From: Veillonellaceae bacterium
GTDB taxonomy: Bacteria; Bacillota; Negativicutes; Veillonellales; Veillonellaceae
Assembly: GCA_900766245.1 (NCBI GenBank)
Contig: CAAFUR010000020.1
Coordinates: forward strand, 62,001 to 126,000
DNA length: 64,000 nucleotides
Direction: 5' to 3'
Under the pieces are notes generated by a model. The model did no database searches. It saw only the letters and a program-made list of their open reading frames with translations, and had not been told where the DNA came from. This document shows positions 8,474 to 15,568 of the stretch, one piece after another; the stretch's first letter is position 1; each line of letters begins with the position of its first letter. The position numbers and the translations under genes were made by a program.

Positions 8474-9490
8474 ATGTCAGAGTTTGCAAAAATTAAAGTT
8501 ATTGGTGTTGGTGGCGGCGGCGGAAATGCCGTATCTCGTATGATTGGCAGCGACTTGGAAAATGTTGATTTCCTAGTGGCTAATACAGAAACACAAGCCT
8601 TAGATGGTACTAATGTACCTGTTCGTATCCAAATCGGTGAGAAAGCTACTAAAGGCTTAGGCGCTGGTGCTAATCCAGAAGTAGGCCGTGAAGCAGCTGA
8701 AGAAAGTCGCGAAGATATTCTAAAAGCATTGCAAGGCGCTGATATGGTATTCGTAACTGCTGGTATGGGTGGTGGTACTGGTACTGGTGCAGCTCCTGTA
8801 GTAGCAGAATGTGCTCGTGAAGCTGGCGCATTAACAGTAGGTGTTGTAACAAAACCATTCGGCTTTGAAGGTAAAAAACGTAAAGAACAAGCTGAACGTG
8901 GTATTGAAGCATTAACTGGTAAAGTTGATACAATCATCACAATTCCAAATGACCGTTTGTTAGGTATTATTGACCGTAAAACATCTTTGAAAGATGCATT
9001 CTTGACTGCTGATGAAGTATTGCGTCAAGGCATCAAAGGTATTTCTGACTTAATTACAAAACCAGGTTTAATCAACCTAGACTTTGCTGACGTAAAAACT
9101 ATCATGACGAACCAAGGTGAAGCATTGATGGGTATCGGTGTAGGCGAAGGTGAAAACCGTGCTGTAGATGCTGCGAAACAAGCCATCAACAGCCCATTGT
9201 TGGAAACTTCCATTGACGGTGCAAAAGGTATTTTGTTGAATATTACAGGTAGCGAAGAATTGAGCTTGTTTGAAATCAATGAAGCAGCTGAAATCATTTC
9301 TGAAGCAGCGGATCCAGAAGCAAATATTATTTTCGGTTCCGTTATCGATGAAAATGTTGGTGACAAAGTATTCATTACTGTTGTTGCTACTGGTTTCGGT
9401 GACCAAGGTTCTTCTAATGGTTTTGCTCGTAAAAGCCCATTTGGTGTTACAGGAAATTCTCCAGACGTACCAGCTTTCATGAAACGATAA
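8474..9490 (+). CDS. ftsZ: cell division protein FtsZ
   Basis: FtsZ is the tubulin-like GTPase that polymerises into the Z ring. The GTP-binding motif GGGTGTG is at residues 99-105. GVGGGGGNAV (11-20), the T7 loop (NLDFADVKTIM) and a short C-terminal linker ending in the conserved peptide DVPAFMKR are all visible. That tail normally binds FtsA, SepF or ZipA. The ATG at 8474 is chosen because AAAGAGGAGGA lies just upstream and the family starts close to MxEFAxIKVIGVGGGG. An in-frame ATG 12 codons earlier lacks an SD. The product is 338 aa. ftsA is absent beside it, and the next gene encodes an outer-membrane protein 23 bases away. Confidence 0.98.
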   Translation: MSEFAKIKVIGVGGGGGNAVSRMIGSDLENVDFLVANTETQALDGTNVPVRIQIGEKATKGLGAGANPEVGREAAEESREDILKALQGADMVFVTAGMGGGTGTGAAPVVAECAREAGALTVGVVTKPFGFEGKKRKEQAERGIEALTGKVDTIITIPNDRLLGIIDRKTSLKDAFLTADEVLRQGIKGISDLITKPGLINLDFADVKTIMTNQGEALMGIGVGEGENRAVDAAKQAINSPLLETSIDGAKGILLNITGSEELSLFEINEAAEIISEAADPEANIIFGSVIDENVGDKVFITVVATGFGDQGSSNGFARKSPFGVTGNSPDVPAFMKR

Positions 9491-9513
9491 AATTCTCATA
9501 GAAGGAGGATATT

Positions 9514-10089
9514 ATGAAGAAAATCATAGTAGTCACAGCAGTGTTAGCTGCCTTTAGTGCTTCTGCATTCGCAGCTGCTGTTCCTGTCACAAATATTAAT
9601 GCCGGTGAAACAAAAGTAGCCGCTGAATATTCTCTATCTAAAAAAACAGCACAAGACACAAAACGTAAAGATGGTTTTGGTGTATCCGCACAACAAGGTG
9701 TATCCGATAATTTAGCTGCACAATATTCCTTTAATAAAGTGCATCGTACAGGAACAGATATTAAAGATCATCAATTAGCTGGTGCCTATGCGGTACATCC
9801 TAATATCAATGTCTATGGTGCTGGTACCTATGTAGATATGGGACCTAAACAAAATGGATTTGGTTATCAAGCAGGTGTAATTGGCCATACTCAATTAGCT
9901 GATAAAATTGAAGGCTTTGCTAAAGTAGGTTTCGGTAATGATATTAAAGGAACTTACCAAGTGGGAGCTTCCTATGGATTACGTCCAGATATTGATTTAA
10001 ATGTGTACTATCAATATGATCAATACAATATGAATCAAAATAAAACGGATGTGAAAGGTTTGCATGCAGGAGTAGGATACTCTTTCTAA
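9514..10089 (+). CDS. small outer-membrane beta-barrel protein
   Basis: The 191-residue product starts with a clear Sec signal peptide (MKKIIVVTAVLAAF..., cleavage expected after SAFA near residue 21). The rest is made of alternating-polarity strands rich in Gly, Tyr, Val and Asn (for example NINVYGAGTYVDM, GYQAGVIGHTQL, DIDLNVYYQYDQYN). It ends GVGYSF; a C-terminal Phe is the usual beta-barrel assembly signal. The predicted barrel has about eight strands. It resembles small porin-like or OmpA-barrel-like proteins, but I cannot assign a substrate. A strong SD (GAAGGAGG) precedes the ATG. No terminator separates it from ftsZ; one follows it. Confidence 0.8.
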   Translation: MKKIIVVTAVLAAFSASAFAAAVPVTNINAGETKVAAEYSLSKKTAQDTKRKDGFGVSAQQGVSDNLAAQYSFNKVHRTGTDIKDHQLAGAYAVHPNINVYGAGTYVDMGPKQNGFGYQAGVIGHTQLADKIEGFAKVGFGNDIKGTYQVGASYGLRPDIDLNVYYQYDQYNMNQNKTDVKGLHAGVGYSF

Positions 10090-10129
10090 GTAAACAAGTC
10101 GCATCGTCGAGATGTAGAAAAGAATAGAT

Positions 10130-10185
10130 AAGGACTGTTATAGAAGGTGAGAACCGCTCTATGGCAGTCCTTTTGATTTCCTTGT
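10130..10185 (+). terminator. rho-independent terminator after the outer-membrane protein gene
   Basis: The inverted repeat AAGGACTGTTATAG / CTATGGCAGTCCTT has 14 bp including two G-U pairs and is followed by TTTTGATTT. It closes the mur/fts/OMP transcript. Confidence 0.8.
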
Positions 10186-10240
10186 GTAATACATATGAAC
10201 AGTCAATAACTATATGTAAACAATTAATTTGAAAAATAAG

Positions 10241-10270
10241 TTGACTATATGACGCTTGATTTCTTATAAT
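10241..10270 (+). promoter_or_regulatory. promoter of the hotdog-bioY operon
   Basis: TTGACT (10241) and TATAAT (10265) are separated by 18 bases, 78 bases before the start codon. Three TGTAA direct repeats at 10276, 10286 and 10297, spaced about one helical turn apart, lie just downstream and could be an operator. They do not match the BirA palindrome that I know. Confidence 0.75.
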
Positions 10271-10347
10271 AAAGGTGTAACAGAATGTAAGAATCATGTA
10301 AGCTTGTCAGATCCAGTATACCCATATCATGGGGAGGAGGTAGTACT

Positions 10348-10956
10348 ATGCATACACTTTGTAAAGGTTTAGCAAGTGTAAGAGAAGTACCGAATGCCGT
10401 TATTGTACGAAATGTGCAATACAAACGAACTACAAGATCACCGCAGTTACAAATCAACTATACCCCAAGAAAGCAGGAGCATATAGTGACTGTTTGTAAT
10501 TCTAAAGGCACTTTAGTGTCCACGATGTTAGAAGGGTTTGACTCCGAAAGGAGGCACCATGCTGAGGTTTCATTGGGGGAAATGCCGAAGGTCTGGCCAG
10601 GTGAATTAAAAGATAGAACAAGAACAAAATTCGTGTTTACACCTGAATCTATACTTGAGTTTGTTGAGGCTATTCAAGATGATAATTCCATCTATCGGGA
10701 AGAGGTACCAGTAGTACCAGAATTAATGGTTTTATCACATATGGCACATCATGTGTTAGATGAAGCAATGTTACTTCAATTAGATATCACTTTTTCTGCA
10801 CCATTTTATGGTGGAGATGTTATTTCTGTAGAAAAGCTTATAATCCATTCAGATAAGCATACGCAAATTGGTGAGTGCGAACTAGTTGGAACTCATGGTG
10901 GGCGTGCACACTGTAAATGGATTTATGAAGAGGAGTTAATGAATGTTACAGACTAG
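10348..10956 (+). CDS. MaoC-like hotdog-fold protein of unknown substrate
   Basis: The C-terminal half looks like a MaoC/hydratase hotdog domain: FTPESILEFVEAIQDDNSIY resembles the FTxxDxxxFAxLSGDxNPIH segment, and TFSAPFYGGDVISVE matches the family's F-x-x-P-V-x-x-G-D strand. The catalytic His of MaoC hydratases appears to be replaced, since the segment reads DDNSIYRE rather than D-x-N-P-I-H. The N-terminal 90 residues are strand-rich and may be a second, degenerate hotdog. The 202-aa product has a strong SD (GGGGAGGAGG). It overlaps bioY by 14 bases, so a role in acyl-thioester or biotin-precursor metabolism is possible, but this is inference. Confidence 0.55.
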   Translation: MHTLCKGLASVREVPNAVIVRNVQYKRTTRSPQLQINYTPRKQEHIVTVCNSKGTLVSTMLEGFDSERRHHAEVSLGEMPKVWPGELKDRTRTKFVFTPESILEFVEAIQDDNSIYREEVPVVPELMVLSHMAHHVLDEAMLLQLDITFSAPFYGGDVISVEKLIIHSDKHTQIGECELVGTHGGRAHCKWIYEEELMNVTD

Positions 10957-11473
10957 AGATTTGACAAAAATGGCTTTGTTAGTGGCATTAGCCTGTGTAA
11001 TGGCACAATTATCGGTTCCGAACCCCATGGGTGTGGGAATGATTTCCTTAATTACCATTGCATTATGTTTGATTGGTTTGATATTGCCGCCAAAGCAGGC
11101 ATTTTTGACTTTATTAGTCTATGTATTATTAGGAGCAGTTGGATTACCTGTATTTACTGGATTTACTGGTGGTATGGGAAAAATACTAGGTCCTACAGGT
11201 GGGTTTATTTTGATTTGGCCTATTGCCTATACTGCAGTTAGTTGCTTAAAGGGAACAGAAAAAAGTTTTCTTAGATATGCTGTAGTAGCTACAATAGTGA
11301 GTATTGTGATTACCTATGTAGCGGCAGTGCCGTACTTCATGTCTGTTGCAAACATACCATTCACTGCTGATGGATTTCAAAAAGCTCTAGGTATTTTGTT
11401 TTATCCATTTGTCATTGGTGATATTGTAAAAGCAATTTTATCTGCATGGATTGCTACAAAAATTAAAATCTAA
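10943..11473 (+). CDS. bioY: BioY-family biotin transporter substrate-binding subunit
   Basis: BioY is the membrane S-component that binds biotin. It works alone or with the ECF energy-coupling module (EcfA1A2T). The 176-residue product is almost entirely hydrophobic with six predicted helices. The BioY signatures are present: the LLGAVGLPVFTGFTGG segment and the GPTGGFILIWP motif in mid-protein. The ATG lies inside the preceding gene, with GAAGAGGAG upstream, so the two are co-translated. No ecf genes occur in the window, so any energising module must be encoded elsewhere. Confidence 0.92.
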   Translation: MLQTRDLTKMALLVALACVMAQLSVPNPMGVGMISLITIALCLIGLILPPKQAFLTLLVYVLLGAVGLPVFTGFTGGMGKILGPTGGFILIWPIAYTAVSCLKGTEKSFLRYAVVATIVSIVITYVAAVPYFMSVANIPFTADGFQKALGILFYPFVIGDIVKAILSAWIATKIKI

Positions 11474-11489
11474 TTATCTGTGTGGAATG

Positions 11490-11523
11490 GCGATCAAATC
11501 CTTTTGGATTTGGTCGCTTTTTT
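11490..11523 (+). terminator. rho-independent terminator after bioY
   Basis: A 12-bp stem (GCGATCAAATCC / GGATTTGGTCGC, one G-U pair) with a TTTT loop is followed by six T residues. It is a strong terminator. Confidence 0.93.
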
Positions 11524-11669
11524 GTGTGAAGATGTCAACCGAGGTCTTATATCAATTAATCATCATTTAAAAGTGTTTTATTTAGGCAATTCAGGTAAGA
11601 AATTGTGAATACAAGCATGTAAAAATATAATAGACTCCTGTTTTTATAAGTTTACTATATCGAATTGAT

Positions 11670-11685
11670 ATACATGATATAGTGG
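11670..11685 (+). promoter_or_regulatory. NrdR-box-like site 1 upstream of nrdD
   Basis: This 16-mer matches the NrdR consensus (acaCwAtATaTwGtgt) at about 12 of 16 positions, with the central ATAT and the GTG arm intact. Its centre is 32 bases from that of the second box, the usual spacing of paired NrdR boxes. nrdR itself is not in the window. Confidence 0.5.
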
Positions 11686-11701
11686 TATTTGTTGAAATAA
11701 A

Positions 11702-11717
11702 CTACAATATGTTGTAA
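11702..11717 (+). promoter_or_regulatory. NrdR-box-like site 2, overlapping the putative -35
   Basis: The core CAATATGTTGT matches the NrdR consensus at nearly all the strongly conserved positions and forms the near-palindrome TACAATATGTTGTA. It overlaps the TTGTAA that I propose as -35. An ATP/dATP-bound NrdR here would therefore block RNA polymerase. Confidence 0.6.
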
Positions 11718-11741
11718 ACTGAACATAATGAATTCTATAAG
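11712..11741 (+). promoter_or_regulatory. putative promoter of the nrdD leader
   Basis: TTGTAA (11712) and TATAAG (11736) are separated by 18 bases. Transcription from about 11748 would give a leader of roughly 300 bases before nrdD. Confidence 0.5.
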
Positions 11742-11747
11742 TGTAAC

Positions 11748-12053
11748 CGATAGTGGCGATCTTACGTTATAAATGTAGATTTAAGACACTTTACATAGGT
11801 GATCTGAAGAATCAAGATATTTTTTGGAACTTATAAAATGCCTAGGCACTACAGGTTAAGTAAGAATTATCTACATGTGTAGACAGAAGTTGGATAGGAG
11901 CATAGAGTGCTCTTTTTATATGTTCAAATATTGATCAACATCTACATAGTATGTATATCTTTGTTTATACATTGTATGTATGATTCATACTAAATCGATA
12001 ATGCTTCGCTGTGATTATTTGAGCGGCGCAGTGAGTAAATAGGAGGCTATATT
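11748..12053 (+). promoter_or_regulatory. long leader of nrdD with an internal terminator-like hairpin
   Basis: No convincing ORF is visible here. Small inverted repeats include TGCCTAGGCA (about 11839), CTACA-TG-TGTAG (about 11870) and, near the end, GTATGA-T-TCATAC. A terminator-like hairpin sits at 11896-11917, about 135 bases before nrdD. I looked for the cobalamin (B12-box) and other common riboswitch signatures and saw none. It may be an attenuated leader or contain a small RNA gene ending at that hairpin. An SD (ATAGGAGG) precedes nrdD. Confidence 0.45.
11896..11919 (+). terminator. terminator-like hairpin inside the nrdD leader
   Basis: AGGAGCA / TGCTCTT (7 bp with one G-U pair, 5-base loop) is directly followed by TTTTTATA. 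The shape is that of an intrinsic terminator on the nrdD-proximal strand, placed upstream of the gene. Confidence 0.6.
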
Positions 12054-14204
12054 ATGATACACGTGATAAAAAGAGATGGTACGATTGCTGATTTCGATAA
12101 AGAAAAAATTATTGTGGCTATCGAAAAAGCTATGCATAGTAGCACAGGAGTATATACGCCAGGATTGGCATTAAAAATTTCTGATGAGATTGAAACATAT
12201 GCGGAAAAAATGGGACGCAATATTACAATCTATGCTATTGAAGATCAAGTGTATTATAAACTCCTGGAAAATAATAATCCTGCAACGGCTCGAGCCTATG
12301 AAAATTATAAAGCAGTACAAGCTTTCAAGCGTGTAGAGAATACAACAGATAAAGATGTATTTGGTTTATTGAATAAATCAAATGTGGCAGTTCTTGATGA
12401 AAATTCTAATAAAGATGCTTCTATTGTATCCACACAACGTGATTTGATTGCTGGTGAAGTAAGTAAAGATATTGCTCGTAGAAAGTTGATTCCTACAGAT
12501 ATTGTACAAGCGCATGATAGCGGGGCTATTCATTTTCATGATATGGATTATATTATCCAGCCTATGTTCAATTGTTGTTTAGTAAACTTAGAAGATATGC
12601 TAACCAATGGGACAGTTATCAATGGTAAACGCATTGATACACCGAAATCATTTCAAGTAGCTTGTACGGTGACGACACAAATTATTGCACAGGTTGCGTC
12701 TGGTCAATATGGTGGTCAAAGCATTAATGGGATTGACCGTATTTTGGCACCTTATGTACGAAAATCTTATGATAAATATTTAGAGTTGACCTTGCAAGAG
12801 CAGGTCGAAGTGTATGGTATGGCTCCTGATGTAGCAAAAGCAGAGGAAATCGCTTGGCAACGGACGAAGAAAGAAGTGAAAGATGGGATTCAAACCATCC
12901 AGTATCAAATCAATACATTAATGACGACCAATGGACAAGCGCCTTTTGTGACATTGTTTATGCATTTTGATCCATCCAGTGAGTTAGCAAAAGAGGCAGC
13001 TTTAATTGATGAAGAGATTTTAAAGCAACGCATACAAGGTATTAAAAATGAGGCAGATGTATATATTACACCGGCCTTCCCTAAGCTGATTTATGTGTTA
13101 GATGAGCATAATATTCATCCTACTAGCGAATACTATTATTTAACTGAATTAGCCGCACAATGTACAGCAAAACGGATGTATCCGGACTATATTTCTGCGA
13201 AAAAAATGAAAGAAATTTACGAAGGCAATGTATTTGCCCCTATGGGATGCCGTTCCTTCTTATCTCCTTGGAAAAATGAAAAGGGCGAGTATGTATTCAA
13301 TGGTCGTTTTAATATAGGTGTGGTGAGCCTTAATTTGCCACAAATTGGTATTTTAGCGCAAGGTAAGGAAGATGTGTTCTTTGAAATTCTTGAAAAACGT
13401 CTAGAATTAGCAGAAAAAGCCTTGTTATTCCGCTATGATTTATTGAAAGATGTGACCAGTGATGTATCACCGATTCATTGGCAATATGGAGCCATTGCAC
13501 GTCTTCCTAAAGGGGTGCCCATTCGACCTTTATTAGAAGGTGGATATGCGACGATTTCTTTGGGTTATATTGGATTATACGAAGCGACAAAGCTCATTGT
13601 AGGTACATCAAATACGTCGGGTGAGGGGCATCGTTTTGCTAGAAAAGTGATGGAACGATTGCATGAAGCTACAGAAACTTGGAGAAAAGCTCATAATATA
13701 GGTTTTGCTTTATACGGTACACCAGCTGAAAGCTTAACCAATCGCTTCTCTTCCATTGATAGAGCACGATTTGGGGAAATTCCAGATATTACAGACAAAG
13801 GGTACTATACCAATAGTTACCATGTGAACGTACGAGAAGAAATTAATGTATTTGATAAATTTGCTTTTGAATCGGAGTTCCAAAAATTATCCACTGGGGG
13901 ATGTATTTCCTATGCGGAAATCCCTAATATGAATAACAATATTCCTGCTTTGTTGACCATGATGCAGTATATTTACGATACCATTTCCTATGCAGAATTT
14001 AACACAAAATCTGACTATTGCCATGAATGTGGCTTTGATGGTGAGATTATTGTGAATGATCAAGTGCAATGGGAATGCCCTCGTTGTCATAACACCAATC
14101 GTGATACCTTAACGGTCATTCGTAGAACTTGCGGATACTTAGGGGAAAACTTCTGGAACGAAGGACGTACGAAGGAAATTAAAGATCGAGTGATGCATAT
14201 TTAA
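12054..14204 (+). CDS. nrdD: anaerobic (class III) ribonucleoside-triphosphate reductase
   Basis: NrdD reduces ribonucleoside triphosphates to deoxynucleotides without oxygen, using a glycyl radical installed by NrdG. The N-terminal 90 residues form an ATP-cone (IKRDGTIADFDKEKI...) that senses ATP/dATP. The barrel domain includes AHDSGAIHFHDMDY and GGYATISLGYIGLYE. Near the C-terminus are the zinc-site cysteines (CHECG and CPRC) and the radical motif RTCGYLG with the radical Gly at about residue 694. Length 716 aa is normal. ATG follows AGGAGG. It forms an operon with nrdG, 25 bases downstream. Confidence 0.97.
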   Translation: MIHVIKRDGTIADFDKEKIIVAIEKAMHSSTGVYTPGLALKISDEIETYAEKMGRNITIYAIEDQVYYKLLENNNPATARAYENYKAVQAFKRVENTTDKDVFGLLNKSNVAVLDENSNKDASIVSTQRDLIAGEVSKDIARRKLIPTDIVQAHDSGAIHFHDMDYIIQPMFNCCLVNLEDMLTNGTVINGKRIDTPKSFQVACTVTTQIIAQVASGQYGGQSINGIDRILAPYVRKSYDKYLELTLQEQVEVYGMAPDVAKAEEIAWQRTKKEVKDGIQTIQYQINTLMTTNGQAPFVTLFMHFDPSSELAKEAALIDEEILKQRIQGIKNEADVYITPAFPKLIYVLDEHNIHPTSEYYYLTELAAQCTAKRMYPDYISAKKMKEIYEGNVFAPMGCRSFLSPWKNEKGEYVFNGRFNIGVVSLNLPQIGILAQGKEDVFFEILEKRLELAEKALLFRYDLLKDVTSDVSPIHWQYGAIARLPKGVPIRPLLEGGYATISLGYIGLYEATKLIVGTSNTSGEGHRFARKVMERLHEATETWRKAHNIGFALYGTPAESLTNRFSSIDRARFGEIPDITDKGYYTNSYHVNVREEINVFDKFAFESEFQKLSTGGCISYAEIPNMNNNIPALLTMMQYIYDTISYAEFNTKSDYCHECGFDGEIIVNDQVQWECPRCHNTNRDTLTVIRRTCGYLGENFWNEGRTKEIKDRVMHI

Positions 14205-14229
14205 TTCGATAGTGAAAGAAGGTTGTACT

Positions 14230-14727
14230 ATGCGCTATGGACAGCTTAGACAATATGATATTGCCAATGGTGAGGGCATCCGTACATCCTTGTTTGTCAC
14301 TGGATGTACTCATGGCTGCTACAATTGCTTTAACGAAGAATATCAAGATTTTTCCGCTGGTGAGGAGTGGACCGAATCGGATACAGAGCGAATGATCTCT
14401 TATGTCATGGCTCCTGCATGTAGTGGATTGACCTTGTTGGGAGGAGAACCGTTTCAGAATATTGACGGATTGGTGCCCTTAGTGGATAAAGTGTTAACAT
14501 TAGCGCCGCAAAAACCAATTTGGGTCTATTCAGGATATACTTATGAAGAAATATTGGCTTGCCCTAATAAACGACAATTACTAGAGCGGTGCCATATCTT
14601 AGTGGATGGGAAATTCGTAGATGATTTACGAGACCCAGGATTAGCATTTAGGGGTAGTAGTAATCAACGGATTATTGATATACAGCAATCTCTACAACGT
14701 GGAGAAGTGGTTTTGTATATGGAGTAA
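14230..14727 (+). CDS. nrdG: anaerobic ribonucleotide reductase-activating protein (radical SAM)
   Basis: NrdG uses a [4Fe-4S] cluster and S-adenosylmethionine to generate the glycyl radical on NrdD. The cluster motif C-x3-C-x2-C lies at residues 26, 30 and 33 (GCTHGCYNCF), followed by the GGEPF SAM-binding motif (LLGGEPFQN). I chose the ATG at 14230 because AAGAAGG lies seven bases upstream. A GTG at 14212 would add six residues but has no SD. The resulting 165 residues are typical. A terminator follows. Confidence 0.95.
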   Translation: MRYGQLRQYDIANGEGIRTSLFVTGCTHGCYNCFNEEYQDFSAGEEWTESDTERMISYVMAPACSGLTLLGGEPFQNIDGLVPLVDKVLTLAPQKPIWVYSGYTYEEILACPNKRQLLERCHILVDGKFVDDLRDPGLAFRGSSNQRIIDIQQSLQRGEVVLYME

Positions 14728-14756
14728 TACACGCTAGCTAAGTTAATATGATAAAA

Positions 14757-14798
14757 TAACGGATATTTAAACTGTAATGTCAAATATCCGTTTTTATA
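14757..14798 (+). terminator. rho-independent terminator after nrdG
   Basis: AACGGATATTT / AAATATCCGTT forms an 11-bp perfect stem with a 13-base loop, followed by TTTATATT. Confidence 0.85.
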
Positions 14799-14947
14799 TT
14801 GGACTGATATTCAAATTAAATGTGTGTGTGAGTAAAATAATTATAATAGATGTTTTACAAAAGGTGAGGATACGTCTAACAACTTATTTTCTGTTATAAG
14901 ACAATGGATAAGCACAATTGCGAGATAATAGGATATAAAGTGTAAAT

Positions 14948-14990
14948 AAAAAAAGAGCTGTATAGCAATTGCCATAGAGCTCTTTTTTAG
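14948..14990. terminator. bidirectional terminator between nrdG and the minus-strand fabK operon
   Basis: A run of A then GAGCT pairs with AGCTC then a run of T, with inner pairs TAT/ATA and the palindrome GCAATTGC. A-tract and T-tract on opposite sides make it functional on both strands. It sits just beyond the end of the minus-strand gene at 15008. Between it and the nrdG terminator (14799-14947) I see no gene. Confidence 0.8.
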
Positions 14991-15007
14991 TGTTTAATTA
15001 TATATAT

Positions 15008-15556
15008 TTACACAATGGTTTGGCTGGGATCCCATACTTCGCCGTCAGCATCTGGCAAGAATCCATATTCTTTGGTCCACAATGTTTTGTATTTTACAGC
15101 TTGGTTATGGATTTTTTCAATCATTTTTTCATCTGTACGAATTACTTTGGCAGGACTACCTACGACTAAAGAGTAGGGAGGAATTTCAGTTCCTTCTAGA
15201 ACGAGAGATCCTGCACCGATGATGGAACCACGACCGATGTGACAACGGCTAAGTATAATAGCTCCCATGCCGACTAATACGTGGTCTTCTAAGGTAGAAG
15301 CATGGATGATGGCACTGTGACCAATAGTGACAAAGTCGCCAAGGATGCAAGCGTGAGAATCGTCTACGTGAAGTACGGAATTATCTTGTACATTGGAGTA
15401 GCGGCCTACAACGATTTTATTGACGTCTCCACGGGCAGATACATTTTGCCATACAGAGGCATATTCTTTTAATTCTACATCGCCAGCAAGCTCAGCACCT
15501 GGCATAGCGTGACTTTTTGGATCTAATTTTGGATATTTTCCTTTAAATGGTAGCAT
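15008..15556 (-). CDS. gamma-class carbonic anhydrase-like hexapeptide-repeat protein
   Basis: This is a left-handed beta-helix protein with repeated I/V-G hexapeptides (for example HACILGDFVTIGHSAIIHAS, VGMGAIILSRCHIGRGSIIGAGSLV) and a C-terminal helix. It belongs to the YrdA/PaaY/gamma carbonic anhydrase group. The potential zinc ligands His63, His80 and His85 match the H...GHxxxxH pattern. Arg42, Asp44 and the NVQDN segment of the group are present. Whether it hydrates CO2 or is a related enzyme cannot be told. The length of 182 aa is normal. It lies 12 bases downstream of fabK with an SD (AGGAGG) in between, so the two are co-transcribed. Confidence 0.85.
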   Translation of the reverse strand: MLPFKGKYPKLDPKSHAMPGAELAGDVELKEYASVWQNVSARGDVNKIVVGRYSNVQDNSVLHVDDSHACILGDFVTIGHSAIIHASTLEDHVLVGMGAIILSRCHIGRGSIIGAGSLVLEGTEIPPYSLVVGSPAKVIRTDEKMIEKIHNQAVKYKTLWTKEYGFLPDADGEVWDPSQTIV

Positions 15557-15568
15557 ACTATCCTCCTA

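Noticed and set aside
8233..8940. A long minus-strand frame (235 codons) opposite the start of ftsZ.
   Set aside because: It is antisense to a conserved gene, has Pro/Ala/Ser-rich shadow composition and resembles no known protein.
9025..9499. Overlapping minus-strand frames opposite ftsZ.
   Set aside because: Antisense shadows of ftsZ without SD or recognisable motifs.
10201..10347. A BirA operator upstream of the bioY operon.
   Set aside because: The expected palindrome (TTGTTAACC-type arms about 15 bases apart) is absent; only TGTAA direct repeats are seen.
11748..12053. A cobalamin riboswitch or 6S RNA in the nrdD leader.
   Set aside because: I found no B12-box-like sequence and no long closing stem with a central bubble; I only report an uncharacterised leader with a terminator.
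14799..14947. A small gene between the nrdG terminator and the bidirectional terminator.
   Set aside because: The only SD-like sequence (AAAAGGTGAGG) is not followed by a start codon with an open frame; I see nothing to support a gene.
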